Source of the DNA: Bradyrhizobium sp. CCBAU 53338
Lineage (GTDB): Bacteria > Pseudomonadota > Alphaproteobacteria > Rhizobiales > Xanthobacteraceae
Direction of reading: 5' to 3'
DNA: 64,000 bases
Assembly: GCF_015291665.1 (NCBI RefSeq)
Contig: NZ_CP030048.1
Location: forward strand, 496,001 to 560,000
The notes under the pieces were generated by a model that searched no databases, was not told where the DNA came from, and saw nothing but the letters and a program-made list of their open reading frames with translations. This document shows positions 25,305-36,558 of this stretch, one piece after another. Made by a program: the position numbers and the translations under genes. Numbering within the stretch: position 1 is the stretch's first letter; each line of letters opens with the position of its first letter.

Positions 25305-26102
25305 TCAGCTTGCGGCCACCGCGCGCTGCGCCATCACCTTGACGAGGTTGGCGCGGTACTCCGCCGTGCCGTGGATGTCGGCCAGCAATCCGGTCGCAGG
25401 AATGCTGACGCTGTCGAGCGCCGACGGCGACCAGTTCGCCTTCAGCGCGGCTTCGATCGCGCCAACCCGCATCACGCCGCTCTGCGAGGCGCCGGTCGCG
25501 GCGACGCGGATCTCGCCCGACTTCGTCTGCGCGACGAAGACCGCGGTGAGCGCGAAGCGCGAGGCCGGGTGCCGCATCTTGGCGTAGCCCGCCTTGGCCG
25601 GAACCGGGAACGATACGGCAGTGATGATCTCGCCGTCTTCAAGCGCCGTCGTGAACAGGCCCTTGAAGAAATCATTCGCCGCGATCGACCGCTTGTTGGT
25701 CTTCACGGTGGCGCCGAGCGCAAGCAGCGCGGCCGGATAGTCCGCGGCCGGATCGTTGTTGGCGATCGAGCCGCCGATGGTGCCGCGATAGCGCACGGCG
25801 GGGTCGCCGATCAACGAGGCCAGATAGGCGAGCGCGGGGATCGCCTTCTTTGCGGCATCGCTGGTCGCCACGTCGTAATGCGGCGTGGCGGCCTTGATGG
25901 TCAGCGTGTCGCCCGCGGCCTCGACGCCGATCAGCTCCTTGATCTTGGCGACGTCGATGACGTCGGAAGGCCCCGCGAGCCGCTGCTTCATCACCGGCAG
26001 CAGCGTCTGGCCGCCAGCGAGGAACTTCGCCTCGCTGCTTTTGCCGAACAGGCTTGCGGCTTCGTCGACCGAGGAAGCGCGATGATAGTTGGTCTGGTAC
26101 AT
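25305..26102 (-). CDS. coxM: CoxM-like FAD subunit of a xanthine-dehydrogenase-family hydroxylase
   Basis: A 265-residue FAD-binding subunit: motif KFLAGGQTLLPVMKQRL for the flavin pyrophosphate, and TIGGSIANNDPAADYPAALLAL for the isoalloxazine region, then the CO-dehydrogenase-flavoprotein C-terminal domain. It passes electrons from the molybdenum subunit to the quinone pool. The ATG follows GAGGGAGG. It is the third gene of a coxS-coxL-coxM operon, 15 bp after coxL, and is followed by a strong terminator. Confidence 0.9.
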   Translation of the reverse strand: MYQTNYHRASSVDEAASLFGKSSEAKFLAGGQTLLPVMKQRLAGPSDVIDVAKIKELIGVEAAGDTLTIKAATPHYDVATSDAAKKAIPALAYLASLIGDPAVRYRGTIGGSIANNDPAADYPAALLALGATVKTNKRSIAANDFFKGLFTTALEDGEIITAVSFPVPAKAGYAKMRHPASRFALTAVFVAQTKSGEIRVAATGASQSGVMRVGAIEAALKANWSPSALDSVSIPATGLLADIHGTAEYRANLVKVMAQRAVAAS

Positions 26103-26117
26103 CTTCGTTCCTCCCTC

Positions 26118-28460
<2,343 letters not shown>

Positions 28461-28543
28461 GTCTGGTCCTCCCGACCGGAATTGTCTTGACCGCGCTTTC
28501 CCTCGAAAGCTGCAGCGGTTGTTGTTCTATCGAGGCGCGCCGC

Positions 28544-29029
<486 letters not shown>

Positions 29030-29591
29030 GTGTGTACCTCCCGATGTTTGTCGTTATCCAATTAGAGACAGCGCGAACGGAACTTTGCAACTGAGATTTT
29101 GATGATCGCGTGTCATGGAAAGGTCACCGTGGCGGCCGTCGCAGATGTGCGATTCGGTCACGACTTTCCGTGGCGCCGCCGGCGCATGACGCGACCATGC
29201 AAGGACTTTCCGCTGCGCTGTGATCGCGCATGCGCAATGGCCACCGCGTAAGGCGATTGCCTGGTCGTGTCCGAGACCTCGGCCCGGTCGCGCGCCCGTT
29301 TCTCCCCTCAAATGCCTCGTTCGTTGCGCGAATAGGAGCACGCACCCGTGCCTTTGTAATCGCGATCTTGGTAGTAGGGGGTGGCGAGCTAAGTCATTGA
29401 TTTCACGCGCGGCGATGCAGCGAACTCGGGCCGGCAAGTTGCGCGGGCGCGCGCCTTCGTTGCGGCCAGCAACGACGTTTCTCGCGTGAACGAGACGTCA
29501 GGACAAGCAGCCCTAGTACTTCCTGGCGATTGATCGCCGCGCCACGCCACCCTAGTCGAGCCTCACAAGCAAAAGTGAAAGGGTGGACGCG
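29030..29591. other. Long divergent intergenic region, coxS/coxG
   Basis: This 562-bp stretch between coxS and coxG contains no convincing gene; short frames in it have random composition. One imperfect inverted repeat (GACGTTTCTCG/CGAGACGTC) lies near 29473-29498. The region should hold both promoters and a regulator site I cannot identify. Confidence 0.5.
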
Positions 29592-30041
29592 ATGCAGATG
29601 AACGACAGTCAACGTATCCCGGCGTCGAAGGCCAAAGTGTGGGCCGCGCTCAACGATCCCGACATTCTCCGGCGCTGCATTCCGGGCTGCCAATCGCTCG
29701 AGATGTCATCGCCGACGGAGATGGTTGCGACCGTGGTGCTGAAGGTCGGCCCGGTGAAGGCGACGTTCAGCGGCAAGGTGACGCTGACCGATATCGATGC
29801 GCCCAACGGTTATCGCATCATCGGCGAAGGCGCCGGCGGCGTCGCAGGCTTTGCCAAGGGCGGTGCGAAGGTCAGGCTCGAGGAAGAATCGCCCGAAATG
29901 ACCATCCTGCACTACGAGGCCGAGGCGCAGATCGGTGGCAAGCTCGCGCAGCTCGGCTCGCGGCTGATCGATTCGACGTCGCGCAAGCTCGCGGCGAATT
30001 TCTTCGAAAGCTTCGCGGCCGTGGTAGCGCCGACCGCGTGA
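29592..30041 (+). CDS. coxG: CoxG-like SRPBCC family protein
   Basis: A 149-residue START/SRPBCC protein: N-terminal WAALNDPDILRRCIPGCQ, core GPVKATFSGKVTLTDI, and C-terminal helix RLIDSTSRKLAANFFESF. CoxG in Afipia (Oligotropha) carboxidovorans recruits CO dehydrogenase to the membrane. The divergent position next to coxSLM supports a role with this hydroxylase. It lacks the extra C-terminal anchor seen in some homologues. The ATG at 29592 is likely; GTG at 29583 and ATG at 29598 are alternatives. Confidence 0.85.
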   Translation: MQMNDSQRIPASKAKVWAALNDPDILRRCIPGCQSLEMSSPTEMVATVVLKVGPVKATFSGKVTLTDIDAPNGYRIIGEGAGGVAGFAKGGAKVRLEEESPEMTILHYEAEAQIGGKLAQLGSRLIDSTSRKLAANFFESFAAVVAPTA

Positions 30042-30380
30042 TTTCGAACCCATTGCCGACGCGCGCGGTAGCTCGTCGCAGCCGTCGTCCCGGATCTGCA
30101 CGTCGCTTCGCTCCGCTTGCCCGGGACGACGGTCGAGTCCTGGGACTTCCCAAAATCCGATAGTCCGTTTCGAGCTGTAAAATAAGGGCAAGACGCAAGC
30201 TTCGACAACGAGATGCGCGGCCAAAGTCGCCAATGATTTGCACTACTACCTTCCGCCCATACTAAGCGCGCAGCGGCGATGTTGTAATTCCCGACGATGG
30301 TTCGCAGACAAACTGCGCATCGCGAGCGCGCCGCGCTCGAGCGCCCAACGCGGTGCACACAACAACATCGGAGGGAATAC
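30042..30380. other. Intergenic region upstream of the PQQ dehydrogenase
   Basis: Apart from the hairpin at 30082-30132, no gene was seen. The last 200 bp before the dehydrogenase should carry its promoter and the site for its regulator, but I could not pick out a clear motif. Confidence 0.5.
30082..30132. repeat. REP-like hairpin
   Basis: A perfect 12-bp stem CCGTCGTCCCGG/CCGGGACGACGG encloses 27 nt. The GTCGTCCCGG/CCGGGACGAC ends are the same as those of the longer repeat at 58046-58190, marking both as one family of dispersed elements. It lies 41 bp after coxG and may serve as its transcript end. Confidence 0.7.
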
Positions 30381-32096
30381 ATGACCTTTGGAACCAAGGG
30401 CTTCTTGGCTGGCATTTCGATGATTGCGATGCTGGCCGCCGCTACGCCAGGCGCTCGCGCCAACGACTCCCTGATCAAGGCGCAAGCCGATTCCAACCAG
30501 TGGGCCGTCGCCGGTCACGACTACGGCAACACGCGCTTCAGTCCGCTCAAGCAAATCAACACCGAGAACGCCGGCAAGCTGACGCTCGCCTATTCGTTCT
30601 CGCTCGCCTCGCTGCGCTCGAACGAATCCTCGCCGATCGTCGTCGGCAACACGCTCTACGTTTCCAGCTCGTGGGGGCCGAAATACGTCTACGCTCTCGA
30701 TGCAGCCACCGGCGCGCGCAAATGGACCTTCGAGCCCGATATTCCCGATGACGTGCTGCAATTCGCCTGCTGCGACGTGAACAACCGCGGCGTCTCCTAT
30801 GCCGACGGCAAGATCTTCGTCGGTCGCCTCGACGGCAAGCTGACGGCGCTGGATGCCGCGACCGGCAAGGTGCTGTGGACGACGAAGGTGGTCGACTACA
30901 AGCAGGGCTCGGTCATCACCTCGCCGCCGCTCGTGGTGCGCGACAAGGTCATCACCGGCTTCGGTGGCGGCGAGTACGGCGTGCGCGGCTCGCTGCAGGC
31001 CTTCGATATCAATACCGGCAAGCAGCTCTGGCAGACCTTCACCGTTCCCTCGCCGGACGAGCCCGGCGGCGACAGCTGGAAGGGCGACACCGCCCAGCAC
31101 GGCGGCGGCGCGGCCTGGCTGGTCGGCTCCTACGATCCGAAGAGCGACACGGTGTATTGGGGCACCAGCAATCCCGGCCCGTGGAACACCGCGGTGCGTT
31201 CGACCGGCGACAGCAATTTCGGCAAGCTGACCAACCTCTACACGGCTTCGACGCTCGCGCTCGATCCCAACACCGGCAAGATCAAATGGCACATCCAGAC
31301 CACGCCGGCCGATGCCTGGGACTATGACGGCGTCAACGAAGCCGTGCTCGCCGACCTGAAGATCGGCGGCAGCACCGTCCCGGCGCTGATGAAGGCGGAT
31401 CGCAACGGCTACTTCTTCGTCGCCAATCGCGAGACCGGCAAGGTTCTCTCGGCCGAGAAGTACGTCTTCTCCAACTGGGCCAAGAAGTGGGACGTCAACA
31501 CCATGCGCGCGGAGGAGGATCCGGACAAGCGTCCGGGACCGAACCATCCGGCCAAGGACATCTGCCCGAACCTGATCGGCGGCAAGAACTGGCAGCCGAT
31601 GTCGTTCAATCCGCAGACCGGCCTCGTCTATATCCCCAGCAACAATGTCTGCATGGACTGGTCCGTCTCTGACGTGTCGTACAAGCGCGGCGTGTTCTAT
31701 CTCGGCGCCGAATTTCCGACCAAGGAAGGTCCGGGCGGCTTCCTCGGCGAGCTGATGGCCTGGGATCCGGTCGCGCAGAAGAAGGTCTGGTCGATCAAGG
31801 AGGACCTGCCGTTCAATGGCGGCACGCTGACCACCGGCGGTGGCCTGGTGTTTGCCGGCAACCTTCATGGCGACTTCCGCGCCATCGATGCGAAGAACGG
31901 CAAGGTGCTGTGGAGCAAGAATCTCGGCTCCGGGATCGGCGCGGGACCTGTGACCTACCAGGTCGACGGCAAGCAATATGTCGCCGTCGTCGTCGGTCGC
32001 ACGGCTGCGTTGCCCGCGTTCCTGGGCGAGGTAGGCAAGAAGATGACGGCCGCTGCTCCCGAGGGCGGTTCCCTCTTCGTGTTCTCCGTCCAGTGA
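30381..32096 (+). CDS. Lanthanide-type PQQ-dependent alcohol dehydrogenase (XoxF/ExaF-like)
   Basis: The 571-residue periplasmic quinoprotein has a signal peptide (ends near PGARAND) and an eight-bladed propeller. Vicinal cysteines Cys130-Cys131 (FACCDVNNRG) form the disulfide over PQQ; the metal-site Glu (GGGEYGVRG) and Asn (TSNPGPWN) are present. The catalytic Asp314 is followed two residues on by Asp316 (AWDYDGVN), the extra acidic residue that marks lanthanide-dependent enzymes; calcium MxaF has Ala there. It oxidises methanol, ethanol or other primary alcohols to aldehydes. GGAGGGA precedes the ATG. A strong terminator follows, then the fused XoxJ-cytochrome gene. Confidence 0.9.
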   Translation: MTFGTKGFLAGISMIAMLAAATPGARANDSLIKAQADSNQWAVAGHDYGNTRFSPLKQINTENAGKLTLAYSFSLASLRSNESSPIVVGNTLYVSSSWGPKYVYALDAATGARKWTFEPDIPDDVLQFACCDVNNRGVSYADGKIFVGRLDGKLTALDAATGKVLWTTKVVDYKQGSVITSPPLVVRDKVITGFGGGEYGVRGSLQAFDINTGKQLWQTFTVPSPDEPGGDSWKGDTAQHGGGAAWLVGSYDPKSDTVYWGTSNPGPWNTAVRSTGDSNFGKLTNLYTASTLALDPNTGKIKWHIQTTPADAWDYDGVNEAVLADLKIGGSTVPALMKADRNGYFFVANRETGKVLSAEKYVFSNWAKKWDVNTMRAEEDPDKRPGPNHPAKDICPNLIGGKNWQPMSFNPQTGLVYIPSNNVCMDWSVSDVSYKRGVFYLGAEFPTKEGPGGFLGELMAWDPVAQKKVWSIKEDLPFNGGTLTTGGGLVFAGNLHGDFRAIDAKNGKVLWSKNLGSGIGAGPVTYQVDGKQYVAVVVGRTAALPAFLGEVGKKMTAAAPEGGSLFVFSVQ

Positions 32097-32100
32097 CCCT

Positions 32101-32141
32101 CGCGCGCGTATCCTCGAGGTGACGGGATACGCGCGCGCTTT
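32101..32141 (+). terminator. Rho-independent terminator after the PQQ dehydrogenase
   Basis: An 11-bp perfect stem CGCGCGTATCC/GGATACGCGCG with an 11-nt loop is followed by TTTTT. It starts 4 bp after the dehydrogenase stop, so most transcripts should end before the next gene. Confidence 0.88.
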
Positions 32142-32233
32142 TTCAGGACAATGGTTGCGGCATCGGCGGATGCCCGGTGCCGCAACCCCTGGTTCAACAA
32201 GGTTCCGGCCCAACGAAGCTATGGGAGACGAGG

Positions 32234-33421
32234 GTGCGTCCGAATCATTCCGGCATTGGCACGAACCGAAATCGCGCCATCTCAGGCCTGCTCGCATGTG
32301 TCGCCGCGGCTTTGGTCGTTCCGGCCTCGCCGTTGCACGCAGACGAGGCCCAGCCTTTCCGGCTCTGTGCCGATCCGACCAATCTGCCGTTCTCGAGCGA
32401 TAGTCCGTCGCAGCCGGGCTTCTATGTCGAGATCGGGCAGGCGCTGGCGCACGCGCTCGGCCGGCCGATCGCCTATGACTGGTACAAGTCCTATTTCGGC
32501 AAGCGGACCGTCCGCGTCACGCTGCTCGGCAAGCAATGCGACGCCATGATCGGATTGCCGCGCTCCGAGGATTTCATGGGGCCGGCTGTGATCTTCTCCA
32601 ACGCCTTCGCCAAGGAGGGCTATGCCCTGGTGGCGGCGAAGGGACAGGCGATCGGCGGCGTCGATGGGCTCAAGGGCAAGCGGGTCGCGGTTCAGTTCGC
32701 CAGCACGCCACAAAACCTGCTCGCGAGCCGTGACGACATCCAGAAGGTGACCGTGCTGTCGCCGGAAGAGGGCATGCAGGCGCTCGATCAAGGCAAGGTC
32801 GACGTCGCCTTCATCTGGGGACCCGTCGCCGGCTGGCTGAACAAGACCAGCTACGACGATCGCTATCAGATACAGCTCACCGAGGGCGAAGGCCTGTCAT
32901 GGGATGCCGCAATCGGCTTTGCGAAGACATCCACGGAGCTCCGCGATCGCGTCGATGCCGTCTTGCCGCAGCTTCAGAAGACGATCGGCGAGCTCGCGGT
33001 GAAGTATGGCTTGCCAACCGGACAACCGGTGCGCTTCGGCGCGGCGCGAGCAGTGCCGGCGGGAACGACGACGGGGGCGGGAACCGGCGCCGGTGTGAGC
33101 GAGGTCGCCAATGTGGTGGCGACCGAGGCCAAGGGTGACGCGGCCGCGCCAAGCGCCGCGGCCGTCGGCGCGGGCAAGGAGATCTTCAACGGCACCTGCG
33201 CCCATTGCCACGGGCCCGACGCCATCCAGAGCGAGCGGAAGATAGACCTTCGGCTCTTGCATCACCGCTACGGCGACGACACCCGCGATGTGTTCTGGAA
33301 GACAGTGCATGAAGGCCGGCCGTCCAAGGGCATGCCGGCCTGGCAGGAGGTCTTCACCGACGAGCAGTTCGACAGCATCTATTCCTTCCTGCAGACGGTC
33401 CAGACGGAATCGAACGACTGA
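32234..33421 (+). CDS. XoxJ-like periplasmic binding protein fused to a c-type cytochrome
   Basis: The 395-residue product has a signal peptide (ends near PLHADEA) and a solute-binding-protein-like domain (about 38-270: FRLCADPTNLPFSSD, then VDVAFIWGPVAGWL) of the MxaJ/XoxJ type. A Gly/Ala/Thr/Val-rich linker (about 275-310) and a small cytochrome c domain follow, with haem site CAHCH (322-326) and a likely axial Met367 (KGMPAW). XoxJ is thought to help activate the dehydrogenase and XoxG accepts its electrons; here both seem joined in one chain. The GTG at 32234 has GGAG upstream; an in-frame start at 32177 is an alternative. It lies directly downstream of the dehydrogenase. Confidence 0.85.
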   Translation: MRPNHSGIGTNRNRAISGLLACVAAALVVPASPLHADEAQPFRLCADPTNLPFSSDSPSQPGFYVEIGQALAHALGRPIAYDWYKSYFGKRTVRVTLLGKQCDAMIGLPRSEDFMGPAVIFSNAFAKEGYALVAAKGQAIGGVDGLKGKRVAVQFASTPQNLLASRDDIQKVTVLSPEEGMQALDQGKVDVAFIWGPVAGWLNKTSYDDRYQIQLTEGEGLSWDAAIGFAKTSTELRDRVDAVLPQLQKTIGELAVKYGLPTGQPVRFGAARAVPAGTTTGAGTGAGVSEVANVVATEAKGDAAAPSAAAVGAGKEIFNGTCAHCHGPDAIQSERKIDLRLLHHRYGDDTRDVFWKTVHEGRPSKGMPAWQEVFTDEQFDSIYSFLQTVQTESND

Positions 33422-33544
33422 AACGCCTTGACCGTACGGGAGTGCGCAGATGTGCTAGCGTCCAGTCACCATCCTCCCGACGCCAGACCGACGCGGGGTG
33501 AGTGCGCTACTGCCGCCCGTGCGGTGGATTTCCTGGAAGGTGCC

Positions 33545-34231
33545 ATGGCCAGCTTCCTGATCATCGATGATCATCCGCTTTTTCGCGAGGCGCTCGGCAA
33601 TGCCGTGCGGCTGGCGCTGCCCGAGGCGCGGATCCTCGAGGCGATGTCGATCGAGGATGCCATGCGGACCCTCTCGGCCGAGCAGGGAATTGACCTCGCA
33701 TTGCTGGACCTGTCGCTGCCGGATGCCACGGGCTTCTCCGGCTTTCTGCGGCTGCGCGAGGCCTATCCGCGCCTGCCCGTGGCCATCGTGTCCAGCGAGG
33801 AGGACCAGCGTGTGGTCGGCGAGGCGCTGGCGCTGGGGGCCGCCGGCTATCTGCCCAAGTCGACGTCGAAGCGTGAGCTGGCGCAATCGATCGAGGGCGT
33901 GCTGAGCGGATCGGTGTCGGTCCCGAAGGATTTCGTGGGGGCGCCGCAGCGGCGCCGCGCCGACGCCAGCAAGGCGATCGAGGTCAAGCTGCGCGAGCTG
34001 ACGCCGCAGCAGCTTCGCGTGCTCGACCTGCTGCGCCGCGGCCACCCGAACCGGCAGATCGCCCAGGAGCTTCAGCTCGCGGAATCGACGGTGAAGGCGC
34101 ACATCACCGAGATCCTGCGCAAGCTCGGTCTGTTCAGCCGCAACAAGGCGGTCATCGAGATCGGCAAGATGGATCTGCCCGATCCGCGCAATCGGCCCAA
34201 TGCGCGCCCCGATCGCGGGAGGTCGTCGTGA
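33545..34231 (+). CDS. NarL/LuxR-family response regulator 1
   Basis: A 228-residue response regulator: receiver domain (about 3-120, acidic pocket IIDDHP, phospho-acceptor Asp55 in LLDLSLPD, Lys in YLPKST) and a C-terminal LuxR-type helix-turn-helix (about 148-205; LTPQQLRVLDLLRRG, QLAESTVKAHITEIL). The ATG at 33545 follows GGAAGG; the upstream frame contains no conserved sequence. It lies 123 bp after the cytochrome fusion. Similar LuxR-type regulators (AgmR/ErbR) control PQQ alcohol dehydrogenases in pseudomonads, so control of the gene upstream is a reasonable inference. Confidence 0.9.
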   Translation: MASFLIIDDHPLFREALGNAVRLALPEARILEAMSIEDAMRTLSAEQGIDLALLDLSLPDATGFSGFLRLREAYPRLPVAIVSSEEDQRVVGEALALGAAGYLPKSTSKRELAQSIEGVLSGSVSVPKDFVGAPQRRRADASKAIEVKLRELTPQQLRVLDLLRRGHPNRQIAQELQLAESTVKAHITEILRKLGLFSRNKAVIEIGKMDLPDPRNRPNARPDRGRSS

Positions 34232-34361
34232 TGGGCGGTGTGGTTCTTGAGCTGGATCAAGCCGGCGTGAGCTGGCTGGGACATTATCATGGTCCGGCAA
34301 TCCACCGTCGATCCCGGCGACGTCCAGGCTCTGGACAGACATTCAGGATGGCTTACGCGCG

Positions 34362-35054
34362 ATGCGGTTTCTGATCGTCGAAGACCATCCGCTGTTTCGC
34401 GAGGCGCTCGAAGGCGCGCTTCGGATGGTCGAGCCTGCGGCCGAGATTCTCCAGGCGGTTTCGATCGACGGAGCGCTCGAGCAGGTCGCGATGACCTCGG
34501 AGTTCGACCTCATTCTGCTTGACCTGTCGATGCCGGGCACCACGGGTCTTTCGGGCGTCATCCGCATTCGCAAGACGTTTCCCAGGATTCCCGTGGTGAT
34601 CGTCTCCGCGCATCAGGACCCGCAGATCATTTCCGCTGCATTGTCGCTCGGCATCGCCGGCTACATCCTGAAATCCTCGTCCAAGCAGGATCTTGCGCAG
34701 TCGATCGGCGAAGTGCTGCGCGGCGCGGTCTGTGTTCCCGTCGCCTATCGTGCGACGCGTCCGCAGCGTGCCGGCGGCCCCGCGCAGGATCTCATCAAGC
34801 GCCTGCACGATCTGACGCCGCAGCAATTGCGCGTGCTCGAAATGCTCAAGCGCGGCCTACAGAACAAGCAGATCGCCTACGAGTTGAAGATCTCGGAGAC
34901 GACGGTGAAGGTTCACGTCTCGGACATTCTGCGCAAGCTGAACGTCTTGAGTCGCACCAAGGCGATCGTCGAAATGTCCCGGATCGATTTTTCGACGCTG
35001 GCCGCTGAGGGCAATTCGGCGCGGCGCGAGCGGGCCCAGCCGGATCAGCCGTGA
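34362..35054 (+). CDS. NarL/LuxR-family response regulator 2
   Basis: A 230-residue paralogue of the preceding regulator with the same architecture: receiver with VEDHP, Asp54 in LLDLSMPG and Lys in YILKSSS, then a LuxR helix-turn-helix (LTPQQLRVLEMLKRG, KISETTVKVHVSDIL). The receiver and HTH domains look alike enough to suggest tandem duplication. It starts 130 bp after regulator 1 and converges on the histidine kinase. The two may respond to one kinase and bind similar sites, or compete for them. Confidence 0.9.
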   Translation: MRFLIVEDHPLFREALEGALRMVEPAAEILQAVSIDGALEQVAMTSEFDLILLDLSMPGTTGLSGVIRIRKTFPRIPVVIVSAHQDPQIISAALSLGIAGYILKSSSKQDLAQSIGEVLRGAVCVPVAYRATRPQRAGGPAQDLIKRLHDLTPQQLRVLEMLKRGLQNKQIAYELKISETTVKVHVSDILRKLNVLSRTKAIVEMSRIDFSTLAAEGNSARRERAQPDQP

Positions 35055-35150
35055 CGCGATGTTTTCGTGCCGCGCCTCATTAGGCGCATGCAATTCACCG
35101 GATGGTTTCTACGATGAATCAGATCGTTGCATGATATTATTATGATACCG

Positions 35151-35172
35151 CTACTGTGCATGGGGTTGTTTT
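35151..35172. repeat. 22-bp dispersed motif, copy 2
   Basis: Identical over 22 bp to the copy at 1099-1120. It lies 27 bp beyond the stop of the minus-strand hybrid kinase gene, in the same relative orientation as copy 1. Confidence 0.8.
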
Positions 35173-35199
35173 GCGGTGTTTGTGCGTGCCGCCGTGCAG

Positions 35200-36558
35200 C
35201 TAGCTCAAAAGGAACGAGAGCAGCGCGCGCATCTCGGCCGGCTTGATCGGCTTCTTCAGCACTTCGAGCCCGCACAGGCTCGCCTCTTTGGCGGCCTTTT
35301 CGGAATAGTCGGCGGTGATGATCATGGCGGGCACCTCCATGTCCAGCTTGCGCCTGATCTCGCCGATCGCCGACAGGCCGCTCTCGCCGTGGTCGAGGTG
35401 GAGATCGGCGATGACGGCGTCAGGCGCGCCGCCGAGTTCGCTGAGGCGCAGCAGTGCGTCCGCGCCCGACCGCGTGGTGGCGACATCGCAGCCCCAGCCT
35501 TCGAGCAGGGCAGCCATCGCCTCGGAGCCCGACGGATCGTTTTCGATCAGAAGGATCTTGGCGCCTTCGAGCCCGCCATATTGCCGTTCCGCGAGCTTGA
35601 CGGCCTGGGCCTCGTCGCCGACGTCGGCGCGATCGGCCGGCTCCATCTCGAGAGTGAAGGTCGATCCCTGGCCGATCTGCGACGACAGGCGCACCTCGTG
35701 CCCGAGCACGGTCGCGAAACGGCGAACGATGGACAGGCCGAGCCCGAAGCCCGCCTGGTCGGTTGCGCTGGCATCGCCGCGCTGGAATTCGCGGAAGATC
35801 GCCTCCTGCTGGGCCTGTGGAATTCCCGGCCCGGTATCCGACACCTCGACGTAGACCCGGTCCAGGCGATGCCCGCAGGTCATGGTGACGCGGCCAGCGC
35901 GCGTATAGCGGATCGCATTCGCGATCAGGTTCTGCAAAATCCGCCTGAGCATCATCGCATCCGAGGACACCGTCAGGTCCGTCGTGCAGATCTGCAAAGC
36001 GAGGCGCTGCCGGGCGGCGATGGGCTCGAATTCATTGCGGAGCTGCTCGAACAGGGGCGCCAGCGCCAGGGGACGCACGTCGGGCTTGAGTGCGCCGGCA
36101 TCGAGCTTGGCGATCTCCAGCAAGGAGCGCAGCAGGTCTTCCAGCGTCAGCAGCGAGCGGTCGACCTGATCGATCAGCAGGCCGGCCTCCTGCGATTCCA
36201 TCATCTCCGTCAGTGCCGACAATGTCAGGCGCGCGGCGTTCAGCGGCTGCAGCAGATCGTGGGTGACCGAGATCAACACCGAGGATTTCAGCGAGCTCGC
36301 CGCCTCCGCCTGCTGCTTGGCCCGATACAGTCCCTCGTTGGCGCGTTCGACCGAATGCAGTGCCTCACGCAGCTGATACGTGCGGTCGCGAACCTGGTGG
36401 TCCAGCGCGATGGCCGTCTCGAACAGCGAGAAGGCGTTGAACTGCTGGTCCATCGAGCGCTCGACGCGGGACATCAACGCGGCATTGATCTTCTTCAGCT
36501 TCGCGGCCTCGCGCCGCAGCTGCTCGACCGTCGCAGGATCCTGCCACGTCTCGCTCAC
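35200..36558 (-). CDS. Hybrid sensor histidine kinase, NahK/ErcS'-like
   Basis: The 452-residue soluble protein has an N-terminal coiled coil (about 10-95), HisKA with phospho-acceptor His100 (SVTHDLLQPLNAARL), an ATPase domain (N-box LIANAIRY, DTGPGIP, GFGLGLSIV) and a C-terminal receiver (acidic IENDPS, Asp in IADLHLD, Lys in KKPIKP). The HDLLQPLNAARL block is typical of the Pseudomonas kinases NahK and ErcS'. There is no sensory domain; input is probably supplied by the FIST protein, whose stop codon overlaps this GTG start by 4 bp (GTGA). It likely feeds the two response regulators next door or an Hpt protein elsewhere. Confidence 0.9.
   Translation of the reverse strand: MSETWQDPATVEQLRREAAKLKKINAALMSRVERSMDQQFNAFSLFETAIALDHQVRDRTYQLREALHSVERANEGLYRAKQQAEAASSLKSSVLISVTHDLLQPLNAARLTLSALTEMMESQEAGLLIDQVDRSLLTLEDLLRSLLEIAKLDAGALKPDVRPLALAPLFEQLRNEFEPIAARQRLALQICTTDLTVSSDAMMLRRILQNLIANAIRYTRAGRVTMTCGHRLDRVYVEVSDTGPGIPQAQQEAIFREFQRGDASATDQAGFGLGLSIVRRFATVLGHEVRLSSQIGQGSTFTLEMEPADRADVGDEAQAVKLAERQYGGLEGAKILLIENDPSGSEAMAALLEGWGCDVATTRSGADALLRLSELGGAPDAVIADLHLDHGESGLSAIGEIRRKLDMEVPAMIITADYSEKAAKEASLCGLEVLKKPIKPAEMRALLSFLLS

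Noticed and set aside
29124..29345. Small minus-strand frame in the coxS-coxG gap
   Set aside because: No ribosome site, random composition and no similarity to any family I know.
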